From the NCBI RefSeq assembly GCF_019428685.1, contig NZ_CP080095.1:186001-250000 (forward strand): a stretch of 64,000 bases of DNA. Direction: 5' to 3'. The stretch is from Paraburkholderia edwinii. Lineage in GTDB: Bacteria; Pseudomonadota; Gammaproteobacteria; Burkholderiales; Burkholderiaceae. Below are positions 1 to 7,875 of the stretch, in pieces. The notes under the pieces were generated by a model. That model saw only the letters and a list, made by a program, of their open reading frames with translations, did no database searches and had not been told where the DNA came from. The position numbers and the translations under genes were made by a program. The stretch's first letter is position 1. Each line of letters opens with the position of its first letter.

Positions 1-290
1 TAGATGTCGAGCAGCGCCTGCCGATAGATGCGGTAGTGAGGGAACACCGACTCGCCGCGCAGCAGATTGCCCCAATAGGCGTTCTTCGTGTTATCGCGCA
101 GCGCGTGTTCGTAGTAGCGCATGACCCAGTCGGCGTCGCGCGTGTACAGCATGCACGCGGTGGCGGCGCCCGCGGAAATGCCCGCGATCACGCGCGGACG
201 GATGTTCAGCTCGGGTTGAACGATGTCCCAGAATCCGGCTTGCCACCAGCAGCGATTGCCGCCGCCCGCGAATACGACTTGATCGAACAT
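1..290 (-). CDS. Patatin-like phospholipase, N-terminal part (cut by window edge)
   Basis: The first 96 residues of a minus-strand protein are visible, starting at an ATG at 290. It has the two N-terminal signatures of patatin-like acyl hydrolases: a glycine-rich oxyanion segment GGGNRC (residues 9-14) and the nucleophile elbow GISAG (37-41) with Ser39 as expected nucleophile. The catalytic Asp of the Ser/Asp dyad lies beyond the left edge. Family members hydrolyse acyl esters of lipids; the substrate here cannot be told. No signal peptide is seen. It lies 28 bp downstream of the thioesterase gene on the same strand, so the two could be cotranscribed. Confidence 0.75.
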   Translation of the reverse strand, partial: MFDQVVFAGGGNRCWWQAGFWDIVQPELNIRPRVIAGISAGAATACMLYTRDADWVMRYYEHALRDNTKNAYWGNLLRGESVFPHYRIYRQALLDI

Positions 291-318
291 CGGTTGGGTT
301 ATTGCGCTGTGCGTGGAA

Positions 319-723
319 TCAATCGAGCAACGCGTAGGTCGTCGTTGCGTGGACCGCCATTTTGCCGTCTTCGTCGGCGAGTTCGACTTCACCGAACACG
401 AGGCTGCGGCCAAGTTTAATCACGCGCGCAGTGACGAGCACATCGCCTTTGCGGACTGCGCGCATGAAGCTGATGTTGAGCGACACGGTGGTCATCGGTT
501 TGAAGCCGCCGAGCGCGGCTGAAATGGCAACCACCATCGCGGTATCGGCGGCCGCCATGAAAACCTGCCCGCAAATGACGCCGCCGCTGTGACGCAATTC
601 CCCGGAGAACGGCAAGCGCAGCGTTGCGCTTTCGTCATCGGCCTTTACCGGAGAGAGGCCGAGCGCGCGCACCCAAGGCGCGAGCACGCGGTTGAGCAAT
701 TCCTGAACGGCGCTTTCGTCCAT
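319..723 (-). CDS. PaaI-family hotdog-fold thioesterase
   Basis: A 134-residue single-domain protein with the hotdog thioesterase pattern: SGELRHSGGVICGQVFMAAAD in the middle, then TTVSLNISFMRAV and a C-terminal segment ending VHATTTYALLD. Members hydrolyse acyl-CoA or aryl-CoA thioesters in the cytoplasm. The ATG at 723 is preferred over an upstream in-frame start at 762 because AGGA sits a few bases before it and the longer version adds only a non-conserved stretch. The precise acyl-CoA substrate is unknown. Confidence 0.8.
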   Translation of the reverse strand: MDESAVQELLNRVLAPWVRALGLSPVKADDESATLRLPFSGELRHSGGVICGQVFMAAADTAMVVAISAALGGFKPMTTVSLNISFMRAVRKGDVLVTARVIKLGRSLVFGEVELADEDGKMAVHATTTYALLD

Positions 724-915
724 CTTTCGTCCTTGGTCGGGCCCTCGGGATACGCAGTGCAAGCCGCGCGGCGCAAAGCGAGTGGCAAATGATACCGGGA
801 CGATTCTGGACGCGCGTTTTTAAGGGCTGACGCCGCTTCGCGCGGGCTTGTAGTGGGTTTGAAGCGCGATGAAGCTGCGCTTAGCGGTTTTTTTGTGTTC
901 GTTCGCGGTAAGGGC

Positions 916-944
916 TAGGCAAGCGCAGAAAATTCCTGCATAAT
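916..944 (+). promoter_or_regulatory. Putative sigma-70 promoter of tRNA-Lys
   Basis: TAGGCA (916-921) and CATAAT (939-944) are separated by 17 bp and match the -35 and -10 consensus at 4/6 and 5/6 positions. The expected start is about 7 bp upstream of the mature tRNA 5' end. Read by eye only. Confidence 0.45.
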
Positions 945-957
945 CTCGCTCTTCGTT

Positions 958-1033
958 GGGGCGTTAGCTCAGTTGGTAGAGCAGCGGACTCTTAATCCGT
1001 AGGTCGAGTGTTCGAGTCACTCACGCCCCACCA
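958..1033 (+). tRNA. tRNA-Lys (anticodon CUU)
   Basis: The 76-nt cloverleaf includes encoded CCA. The 7-bp acceptor stem is GGGGCGT/ACGCCCC, a D-arm TAGCTCAGTTGGTAGAGC is present, the anticodon stem is GCGGA/TCCGT with loop CTCTTAA placing CTT at 34-36, and the T-arm is GAGTGTTCGAGTCACTC. It reads the AAG lysine codon. A promoter lies just upstream and an intrinsic terminator just downstream, so it is a stand-alone transcription unit. Confidence 0.97.
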
Positions 1034-1042
1034 GTGAATTCA

Positions 1043-1078
1043 AGCAAAAAGCCCGGTCTATTGGCCGGGCTTTTTGCT
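1043..1078 (+). terminator. Intrinsic terminator of tRNA-Lys
   Basis: A GC-rich stem GCCCGG/CCGGGC with loop TCTATTGG is flanked by A5 on the left and T5 on the right, extending pairing outward to AGC/GCT. This is a textbook Rho-independent terminator 10 nt after the tRNA CCA. Confidence 0.9.
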
Positions 1079-1159
1079 TTGTGCGGCTTGGGTGCGGGTC
1101 GATATCGCCACTGCACGCGTCGTGCGGTGCGCGCAAACGCACCGCACGTCCAACACGCC

Positions 1160-1639
1160 TTAGCGGATGGTCTCCTGCGCGGGCATCTCAATTACCCGCT
1201 GACCGTTCGGCGTCGCAATGCTGCTCGATGCCTGAGGCTTGAGCGTCGCAGAACCGACCGTAACGGGAATCGAGACCGCATTGCTGCCACGCCCCGTCTT
1301 CACAAATACATTCAGAAACGAGGCACCCGCCGAGCCCGCCTTCATGACAACCGTATCGTGCGAAATACCGTTGCTATCGGGAAGCAGTCGCCTGCGTGCC
1401 GGACTTTTTAGCGTCAGACTTCCTTCGGTCGCGTAGGAGACGTCGATGTCGCCGCCAAAGCGTGGCACGACGTAGTCGATCCGAACTTCAACGGGTGCAT
1501 CGGGCGCGCCTCGCACGGACGACGGCGCGCGCACCTCGACGCCTGAATAACTCTTGCCGAAGCTGGAAACCGTGTCAGCCAAAGCATGCTGGACACACAG
1601 CGCCAAGGCGGCGCCAAACATAAGCGAAGTCAGTTTCAC
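1160..1639 (-). CDS. Small exported protein of unknown function
   Basis: A 159-residue protein I do not recognise. The GTG at 1639 is chosen because AAGGAG lies 5-6 bases upstream and the protein then opens with a good Sec signal peptide, VKLTSLMFGAALALCVQHALA, cleaved before DTV. The mature part is rich in beta-forming segments and has no cysteines or obvious catalytic motif. It follows the metalloprotease-like lipoprotein gene by 11 bp on the same strand, so the two are almost certainly one operon and may act together in the periplasm. No function is claimed. Confidence 0.75.
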   Translation of the reverse strand: MKLTSLMFGAALALCVQHALADTVSSFGKSYSGVEVRAPSSVRGAPDAPVEVRIDYVVPRFGGDIDVSYATEGSLTLKSPARRRLLPDSNGISHDTVVMKAGSAGASFLNVFVKTGRGSNAVSIPVTVGSATLKPQASSSIATPNGQRVIEMPAQETIR

Positions 1640-1650
1640 CAGATGCTCCT

Positions 1651-3408
1651 TTACTGATTGAGGGCTTGAATCGACAACGCGGCGCATTGGGGAGCCGAGA
1701 CGGGCTCGGTCTCAGCGCGAGTCGCCGCGCTCGGCGCAACCACGACCACGTAGTCGCCCGGTGCATCGAATTCAAAGTCGTTTGTGTCGGTTGTGCCTGG
1801 TATTTCGGGCACTGACTTACCGAAACGATAGACGTTCATCCCATAGCTGCTCGGGTGCACGCCACCCTCAGGCGCGACAGCGATTCCATATCTTCCAGCC
1901 GACGGGACCGCAACACGCAAATAACTGTAGTTCCCGAGTTTGTTGCCCGCTCCAAACTGCGTCGTCGAGCACGCTCTTGCACTTACACCTACGGTCAGCG
2001 GCACATAAATCGGGAACACCGCCGGGTTGTCGTTCGCCGGATCCTCGGCGCGCGTATGCGTGCCCCACGCGTCCAGTTCAGGGCCAGCCTGCACCTTGAT
2101 CTGCGTCAGCAACTGATCGAGCGTCGCCTTGCCCACATCGCCCAAGCCTGCACGCAGCGCGGTTGCAAATGAGAAGACACTGGTCAGTGCCGGCGTGCGC
2201 TTCTGGCCGTCGAGCATCGCCCGATAGATGGGGTCGAAGCCGATGTCGGGCGACAGGTAGAGCGAATACAGAAAACGCCCGAGGGCGGATTCATCGAACC
2301 ACGCTTCACTCGCACCGTTGCCGAGTTCGCTGAGGTCCATGATGGCCCCGGCTCGAGCCTGTTGAGGCCCCAGCGTGTCCGTGTAGTCGGGCGTATCACG
2401 CATCATCGATGAAAATGCGTTGCCCCACGCCTCGGCGAACGCGGTCCGCATATCAAGCTTATCCCCGATGGAATGGTTACCGCCGATGGTGTCCGAGCGT
2501 GAAACCTTGTCTTCGACGTAGTGCCCGAACTCGTGAACGATGACGCTCGAGTCATACTCGTCTGTGTCGACGTCCTGAGCGCCGAGAATGTAGAGGCCGT
2601 TAAGAGCGGCGGCCGGCTGGTAATGACTCGTGCTGATCATCCCGTTCCCAATCTCGCCCTCGGCGGGTCGGTTACGGGTGCTCCAGAACACGTTGAGCGC
2701 CGGAAGTTTCACGTCCGGCGCCGCGCGATGAAGCTTTTGAGCCGCGGTAACGATTTGATCGAGTATGGCGAAAGGCGCGGCAGCGCGCCGTGCGCCATAA
2801 CTGCTGCCGGTCCATCCGGAACCAGCGTTCATGTCTATCCGCGTACCGGTTGCCTTCGTCACGAAAACGCTGCCGCGCATCGCGTAAAGCGGAGCGGAGT
2901 CCGGCGACTTCTGGAACTCCAGTTCAGTATTGTCCCGCACACGCACTGAATAATCCGGCACATCGGCAGGCCCTTCGGAAACCTGCGACATCACGCGCAT
3001 ATAGACCCGTGCATTCGCCGGCAGACTGATCGAGTACGCACCGGCGTCATCGGTCACACCCGTGCCGAGCACCGATCGGCCATCTTCCGAAACGGCTTCG
3101 ACGGTCGCGTGACGTACCGGACGTTTTTCCGTCTTCGCGTAGTCAAGACGTGCCGAGCGTGTTCCGTCGGCATTCACGCTCAACGCAGTCGGCACATAGT
3201 CGTACGTCACCTTGCCCGAAACGCCTGGCTGTCCGCCCTGCGCGTCGCCGCCGCCACTACCATTCGAATTTTCGCTACCGGCACTGCCACCGCTCTTAAG
3301 ATCCGTGCTTCCGTCTCCGCCACATGCCGCGAGTAACGCGACAGATGCCGTACAGAGTGCCATGCCAAGAATCTTTAGCGATCCGTATTGATATTTTTTG
3401 TTGCGCAC
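1651..3408 (-). CDS. Lipoprotein with zinc metalloprotease HEFGH motif
   Basis: A 585-residue protein from a GTG at 3408; an in-frame start further upstream (3468) is possible but would bury the signal. The N-terminus has a basic n-region, a hydrophobic core and a lipobox LLAAC with Cys29, then a Gly/Ser-rich linker. Residues about 65-140 look like a carboxypeptidase-regulatory-type beta domain. HEFGH (292-296) is the HExxH zinc site, and Glu326 in AFAEAWGN is a likely third ligand, giving a gluzincin-like layout. It is probably an envelope-anchored peptidase. The exact peptidase family is not recognised. The 11-bp gap to the exported partner gene points to an operon. Confidence 0.7.
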   Translation of the reverse strand: MRNKKYQYGSLKILGMALCTASVALLAACGGDGSTDLKSGGSAGSENSNGSGGGDAQGGQPGVSGKVTYDYVPTALSVNADGTRSARLDYAKTEKRPVRHATVEAVSEDGRSVLGTGVTDDAGAYSISLPANARVYMRVMSQVSEGPADVPDYSVRVRDNTELEFQKSPDSAPLYAMRGSVFVTKATGTRIDMNAGSGWTGSSYGARRAAAPFAILDQIVTAAQKLHRAAPDVKLPALNVFWSTRNRPAEGEIGNGMISTSHYQPAAALNGLYILGAQDVDTDEYDSSVIVHEFGHYVEDKVSRSDTIGGNHSIGDKLDMRTAFAEAWGNAFSSMMRDTPDYTDTLGPQQARAGAIMDLSELGNGASEAWFDESALGRFLYSLYLSPDIGFDPIYRAMLDGQKRTPALTSVFSFATALRAGLGDVGKATLDQLLTQIKVQAGPELDAWGTHTRAEDPANDNPAVFPIYVPLTVGVSARACSTTQFGAGNKLGNYSYLRVAVPSAGRYGIAVAPEGGVHPSSYGMNVYRFGKSVPEIPGTTDTNDFEFDAPGDYVVVVAPSAATRAETEPVSAPQCAALSIQALNQ

Positions 3409-3640
3409 GATTTGCTTTTCACCCTTACAGAATAAGGGCGCAATGCTAATGGCCGTCCGCTTTATCAAATATCGGAAAATTCCGAATCGCCCTTCATGTC
3501 CGGATTTGCAAGCGCGCGCCAGATGCGGACGCAGTAAAGCAACGGAATTTCAACTGCGTTTGAGATGGCCCCGTCTCGATGTAAAAGCGGGTAAGGTTCA
3601 TCACCCGTTGTTTCCGTGATGAACAAGAAGGACACCCACC

Positions 3641-4039
3641 ATGCGTACTCTGGCTTCTGCTGTTGTCGTGACGTTGCTGCTCACTGCCCACACTGCCTTC
3701 GCCGCGCAACCCGATTGCGCGAACGCAACGGACCAGGCCACGCTAACCCAATGTGCGAACAACAGCCTCAAGGCTTCAGACGCGAAGCTCAACCAGACCT
3801 TCCGCGCTTTGCAGGCGAAGGTCAGCAAGCCGGGTAAGGACAAACTGCAGAAAGCGCAGCGTGCGTGGATCGCATGGCGCGATGCGCAGTGCGCGTTCGA
3901 CTCGTCGGGCTCGAGCGATGGCAGCGTTCACGGCATGGTCCTCGCGTCATGTCTCGACGACCTCACGAAGGCCCAGACGAAACTGCTCGATAGCCAGTTG
4001 CACTGTCAGGAAGGCGACACCGCGTGCGGTGGACAATGA
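3641..4039 (+). CDS. LprI/DUF1311-type small secreted protein
   Basis: A 132-residue protein with signal peptide MRTLASAVVVTLLLTAHTAFA. The mature part matches the LprI-like (DUF1311) pattern: PDCANATDQATLTQCANNSLKASDAKLNQTF, then KLQKAQRAWIAWRDAQCAFD and a C-terminal SCLDDLTKAQTKLL. There are six cysteines, expected to pair in the periplasm. Some family members inhibit lysozyme, but many are uncharacterised, so the role is only a possibility. AGAAGG precedes the ATG. It is a monocistronic plus-strand gene between minus-strand units. Confidence 0.8.
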   Translation: MRTLASAVVVTLLLTAHTAFAAQPDCANATDQATLTQCANNSLKASDAKLNQTFRALQAKVSKPGKDKLQKAQRAWIAWRDAQCAFDSSGSSDGSVHGMVLASCLDDLTKAQTKLLDSQLHCQEGDTACGGQ

Positions 4040-4046
4040 AGCTGAA

Positions 4047-4072
4047 GCGGACCAGCCGTAAGGCCGGTCCGC
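4047..4072. terminator. Hairpin between convergent genes
   Basis: A 7-bp GCGGACC/GGTCCGC stem, with part of the 12-nt interior also able to pair, starts 8 bp after the lprI-like stop and 28 bp before the aldo/keto reductase stop on the other strand. There is no clear U-tract, so it is at best a weak or bidirectional terminator. Confidence 0.4.
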
Positions 4073-4099
4073 AAAAGTCGCCGGTCAAACAATCAAGCT

Positions 4100-5119
4100 T
4101 TACTGATCAATCGGCAACGGCGCATTCGCCGCCACCAGCTTCTCCTGCCGCATTTCACGCCAGAAATCCGCCGGAATGACTTCATTCACGGCGGCCTGAT
4201 CTTCGGCAATCCGCTCGGGCTTGCTCGCACCCGGAATCACCGCGGCCACCGCGGGATTCGCCAGCGCAAACTGCACCGCGGCCGCCTTCACGCTAACGCC
4301 ATGACGTTTCGCAAGCGCCTTGATCTTCTCGACCTTCGCGATAATTTCCGGCGACGCCTTCTGATATTCGAAGTGGGCGCCACCCGCGAGAATGCCCGAG
4401 CTATACGGACCGCCGACCACGATCTCCGCGCCATGCTTCACCGCGGACGACATTAACCGCTGCAACGCACGCTCGTGATCAAGCAGCGTATAACGCCCGG
4501 CGAGCAGAAAACCATCGGGCTTCGTTTCGCTCAGATCGAGCGCAAGCTCGCACGGCTCGACGCGATTCACGCCGATGCCCCACGCCTTGATCACGCCTTC
4601 CTCGCGCAACTTTGTGAGCGTACGGAACGCGCCCTTGCGCGCCGTTTCGAAAACCGACAGCCACTCGTCGCCGTAAAAATCCTGCGCGATGTCGTGCACC
4701 CACACGATCTCGATGTGATCGGTCTTGAGCCGCTTCAGACTATCTTCGATCGAACGCATCGTGCCGTCGGCCGTATAGTCGTTGACGATCTTGTTCGGAC
4801 GCCCATGCGCGAACACGCCGCCCTTTTCGCCCTGATCGCGCGCGTTGACGTCTTCGATTTCATCGAGAATCACGCGGCCCACCTTCGAGCTCAGCACATA
4901 CTCGCTGCGCTTATGCTTCGCGAGAATATCGCCAAGGCGGATCTCGGCGAGCCCCGCGCCATAGAACGGCGCGGTATCGAAGTAGCGGATGCCGTGCTGC
5001 CATGCCGCATCGACAGTCGCGGCCGCCTCCTCTTCAGGAATCGCACGAAACATGTTGCCAAGCGGCGCGGTGCCAAAACCAAGCTTCGTTCCGGCCGGCA
5101 GTTTGTCCTTGATGCTCAT
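4100..5119 (-). CDS. Aldo/keto reductase
   Basis: A 339-residue NAD(P)H-dependent oxidoreductase of the aldo/keto reductase superfamily, with a TIM-barrel layout. LGFGTAPLGNMFR near the start, DTAPFYGAGLAEIRLG carrying catalytic Asp and Tyr, SSKVGR carrying Lys and VWVHDI carrying His give the full Asp-Tyr-Lys-His tetrad. The opening resembles the D-threo-aldose/L-fucose 1-dehydrogenase branch, but the sugar substrate is inferred only. The ATG at 5119 has GGAG about 7 bases upstream, and the longer reading frame to 5263 adds non-conserved sequence. It lies 143 bp downstream of the SDR gene on the same strand. Confidence 0.85.
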   Translation of the reverse strand: MSIKDKLPAGTKLGFGTAPLGNMFRAIPEEEAAATVDAAWQHGIRYFDTAPFYGAGLAEIRLGDILAKHKRSEYVLSSKVGRVILDEIEDVNARDQGEKGGVFAHGRPNKIVNDYTADGTMRSIEDSLKRLKTDHIEIVWVHDIAQDFYGDEWLSVFETARKGAFRTLTKLREEGVIKAWGIGVNRVEPCELALDLSETKPDGFLLAGRYTLLDHERALQRLMSSAVKHGAEIVVGGPYSSGILAGGAHFEYQKASPEIIAKVEKIKALAKRHGVSVKAAAVQFALANPAVAAVIPGASKPERIAEDQAAVNEVIPADFWREMRQEKLVAANAPLPIDQ

Positions 5120-5262
5120 CGTTTGCTCCAATCGGTAAAGGTCGTTGACACGCAGCGTAGGACGCCGGGTTGAGGCCGTCCAAGACGGGATCCGACATGG
5201 ACCGGTCGCTGAAGGTCTGATGCTATCAGCACGCTGGAGCACGCGCTGGCGCTTACCCCGCA

Positions 5263-6006
5263 CTAAACAAGCATATGTCCGCCGTCGACGATGATGACCT
5301 GCCCCGTGCTATATCCCTGCTGCATCAGATACAGATACGCTTTGGCGGCCTCGCTCGCTTCACCGACCCGCTCCACCAGCAGCTTGTTCCCCACGTCTTC
5401 GTACAGGCTGTTGCGGTCGTCCTCGGTCATGTTGCTCCACAGGTTCGTGCGCAACACGCCAGGTTTCACCGCGTTCACGCGCAGCGGCGCGAGCTCGACG
5501 GCGAGCGCGCGCGTCAGCGACTCCATCGCGCCCAGAATGCTCGACGGAATCGCCCACGTCGATAACGGCCGCGACGACGCCACGCCGCTCGTCAGCGTAA
5601 TCGAGCCGCCCGTACGCAAATAGGGTGCCGCGTATTTGACGGTGGTCACTGCGCCCCAGTAGCGCACGTCGAATGCCTTACGCGCTTCCTCGATACTCAA
5701 TTCCGCGAGTGTCTGCAGAAACAGCGACTCGCCTGCCGTATAGACGAGATGGTCGAACGCGCCGACGCGCTCGAAGAATGCCTTGACGCGTGTTTCGTCG
5801 GTGAAGTCGACGGCTTCGCCGCGCGTGCCCTTCGGCAGCAGTTCGAGCGCATCCTGCACGCGCCGCAGGTTGCTCGATGCAATCGTCACTTCCGCGCCGG
5901 CGCGCGCCGCCGCCTGCGCCACCGCCAGGCCAACGCCCGACGTGCCGCCGGCCACGACGACGCGGCTATTCTGCAGAGAGATATCCATACCTTGAGTGGT
6001 CTTCAT
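5263..6006 (-). CDS. SDR-family protein lacking the YxxxK active site
   Basis: A 247-residue Rossmann-fold protein with dinucleotide-binding GGTSGVG (20-26), DFTD (68-71), the expected catalytic-position Ser140 in TLTSGVASS, and VNAVKPGVLRTN after the active-site helix. The canonical Tyr-x-x-x-Lys pair is absent: the segment after Ser140 reads RPLSTWAIPSSILGAMES. The fold and cofactor binding look intact, but normal SDR catalysis is doubtful. Start is at 6006; an internal ATG at 5988 has its AAGG too close to serve as ribosome site. It lies upstream of, and codirectional with, the aldo/keto reductase. Confidence 0.8.
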   Translation of the reverse strand: MKTTQGMDISLQNSRVVVAGGTSGVGLAVAQAAARAGAEVTIASSNLRRVQDALELLPKGTRGEAVDFTDETRVKAFFERVGAFDHLVYTAGESLFLQTLAELSIEEARKAFDVRYWGAVTTVKYAAPYLRTGGSITLTSGVASSRPLSTWAIPSSILGAMESLTRALAVELAPLRVNAVKPGVLRTNLWSNMTEDDRNSLYEDVGNKLLVERVGEASEAAKAYLYLMQQGYSTGQVIIVDGGHMLV

Positions 6007-6202
6007 GGCTAATCCGTGAGTGTGTTATGGAAGAACGCTTAATCAGATAAAGCGAGAGGCTCGCGAGTGTACCCGGAGAATATTTTCTTTTTTTCGCAAT
6101 AAGCTATTACCCGTTTTTCGACGCGCAGCTGATATTGTTCGCCCGATAATTTCTTTTTGATCGGCACGCGTTCATGTCGATGAATGGCGAGTAACTAGAA
6201 CG

Positions 6203-6235
6203 AAAAAGGCCGACCGGCTCACGCCAATCGGCCTT
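6203..6235 (-). terminator. Intrinsic terminator after the sigma/anti-sigma operon
   Basis: Read on the minus strand, stem AAGGCCGA/TCGGCCTT (14-nt loop) is followed by a run of T (the A5 at 6203-6207 on the plus strand). It starts 47 bp after the anti-sigma stop codon and fits a Rho-independent terminator. Confidence 0.7.
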
Positions 6236-6281
6236 ACATCGACAAGCAGGCAATCTCTCGAATTACATACAGCCTGCGTAT

Positions 6282-7121
6282 TTAACCCGCCGTCGATCCC
6301 GTCAATTGCGCATAAACATCATGCGCAAGCTGCAGCATCACATTGCGATCGAGCCCACCCGACACGGCATATCCGAAATTGCCGTCCACCCAATAAAACA
6401 CATTCACGGGGCCGTCCTGATACAGCTTGAACGCGGTCGTATTCGAGCTCGTATTCCGATGCGAGATGACGAGCGTCACGCGCTCGCCCTGCGCATTGCG
6501 GTACATAAACTGCGCCATCGGGCCGTCCTTACCCGGCAGCATGCGGCCGCCGTCGAGCTGGAAGCCGCTTTTCGTCAACATCGGCGGATGCACGTCGGTA
6601 CCGAGCCGGCTCGCGAGGATCTGGACGAAGTCTTCCTCGTGGTTTTGACCCATCATCTCCGACGGCCGCGTCACCGCGGGCATGTACACGACATGCGCCA
6701 CCGCCACCTTGCGCGCGAACATTTCCGTGCTGTCCGCGCTGACCGGCCGCGTATCCGAGGTCGACGCGCCCATCCCCATCCAGCCGCCGCCGGGAACGCT
6801 CCGTCCCATATTCGTACCAACGCCGATCCCGACGCCCAGCACGAGCGCCGCCGCCATGCCGGCGAATTGCGGCCAGTTCATCGCGTCGCGCCAGTTGCGC
6901 GTCTTGCGCGGACGCAGACGCGCCGGTACCGGCTCGTTGAGCACGCGGTCATAACGATCGTGGAACATGCTGTTCAGCGAGAAGTAATCGCTAACCTTCG
7001 ACGCGAGCGCCGGATTCTGCTCGAGCGCACGTTCCACCTGGTCGCGGCGCTCTTCGGACAGCGCGCCGTCCACGTAGGCGTGGAGATCCTCTTCGCTGAT
7101 CGGAGTTTGTTGTTCGCTCAT
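6282..7121 (-). CDS. Transmembrane anti-sigma factor
   Basis: A 279-residue protein. The cytosolic N-terminus (ISEEDLHAYVDGALSEERRDQVERAL) is typical of anti-sigma proteins, followed by one membrane helix (about 84-102, PQFAGMAAALVLGVGIGVG) and a periplasmic domain of about 170 residues. No His-x3-Cys-x2-Cys zinc motif is visible, so it is not a ZAS-type factor. Its ATG overlaps the stop of the ECF sigma gene by 4 bases, so the two are translationally coupled, as expected for a sigma factor and the membrane protein that sequesters it. Confidence 0.85.
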   Translation of the reverse strand: MSEQQTPISEEDLHAYVDGALSEERRDQVERALEQNPALASKVSDYFSLNSMFHDRYDRVLNEPVPARLRPRKTRNWRDAMNWPQFAGMAAALVLGVGIGVGTNMGRSVPGGGWMGMGASTSDTRPVSADSTEMFARKVAVAHVVYMPAVTRPSEMMGQNHEEDFVQILASRLGTDVHPPMLTKSGFQLDGGRMLPGKDGPMAQFMYRNAQGERVTLVISHRNTSSNTTAFKLYQDGPVNVFYWVDGNFGYAVSGGLDRNVMLQLAHDVYAQLTGSTAG

Positions 7122-7636
7122 CGCACCACCTGTAATTTCGCGCCGGGCTGTGCGCCCGCCATCAACGCCCTGAGCCGCTCGCGGCCGCGCGACAAGCGCG
7201 ACATCACGGTACCGATCGGAATGTCCAGCGCAAGCGCGACCTCCGTATAACTCATCTCCTCCAGACCGACCAGCAGCACGACTTCGCGCTGGTCCGCCGG
7301 CAAACGCTGCAGCGCATAGTCGAGGTCACGCACCTCGAGGGACTGCGTCTGGTTGGCCGACACCGCAAACTCGCTTTCGACCACGCTTTCGTCATCGACC
7401 GACACGTGCACAGCCTTGGTCGACGCCTTGCGAACCTGGTTGATAAACACGTTGTGCATGATCGTGAAGAGCCATGCGCGCAGGTCGCTGCCTTCCTTGA
7501 ACTTCTCGGTCCGCGACAGCGCGCGTTCGAGCGTGTCCTGGACGAGGTCGTCCGAAAAATCCCGGTTGTTGACCAACGCCCGCGCATAGCGGCGCAGACG
7601 CGGTACGTGTTCCATCAGCTCGTCACGGATGTCCAT
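7118..7636 (-). CDS. ECF-family RNA polymerase sigma factor
   Basis: A 172-residue sigma-70 family protein with only regions 2 and 4. Region 2 reads LRRYARALVNNRDFSDDLVQDTLERAL then LRAWLFTIMHNVFINQVRK. Region 4 reads LQRLPADQREVVLLVGLEEMSYTEVALALDIPIGTVMSRLSRGRERLR, a clear helix-turn-helix for -35 recognition. It directs RNA polymerase to a stress regulon when released from the overlapping anti-sigma factor. The signal and targets cannot be read here. The 239 bp upstream likely hold its own promoter; no convincing ECF motif was recognised. Confidence 0.95.
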   Translation of the reverse strand: MDIRDELMEHVPRLRRYARALVNNRDFSDDLVQDTLERALSRTEKFKEGSDLRAWLFTIMHNVFINQVRKASTKAVHVSVDDESVVESEFAVSANQTQSLEVRDLDYALQRLPADQREVVLLVGLEEMSYTEVALALDIPIGTVMSRLSRGRERLRALMAGAQPGAKLQVVR

Positions 7637-7875
7637 TGTTTATACCCGTCAGGAATCGCGGGCCGCGCACCTGCCAGGCGCACGACGGTTCTACCACTGC
7701 GAACAATATTCAAGCGATTCTATTCCCGCGACGATGTAATTTTCGTAAAAGGGAAGGATTCGTGCCAGAGATTGGGGCGGACGATGGACATAAACGGCTC
7801 GCAAGGGCCGTGATGCGATGCAATGCGTGCTCACATCCGGCGTCCGGCATCCCACATCAGGTCAGGGCATAACGC

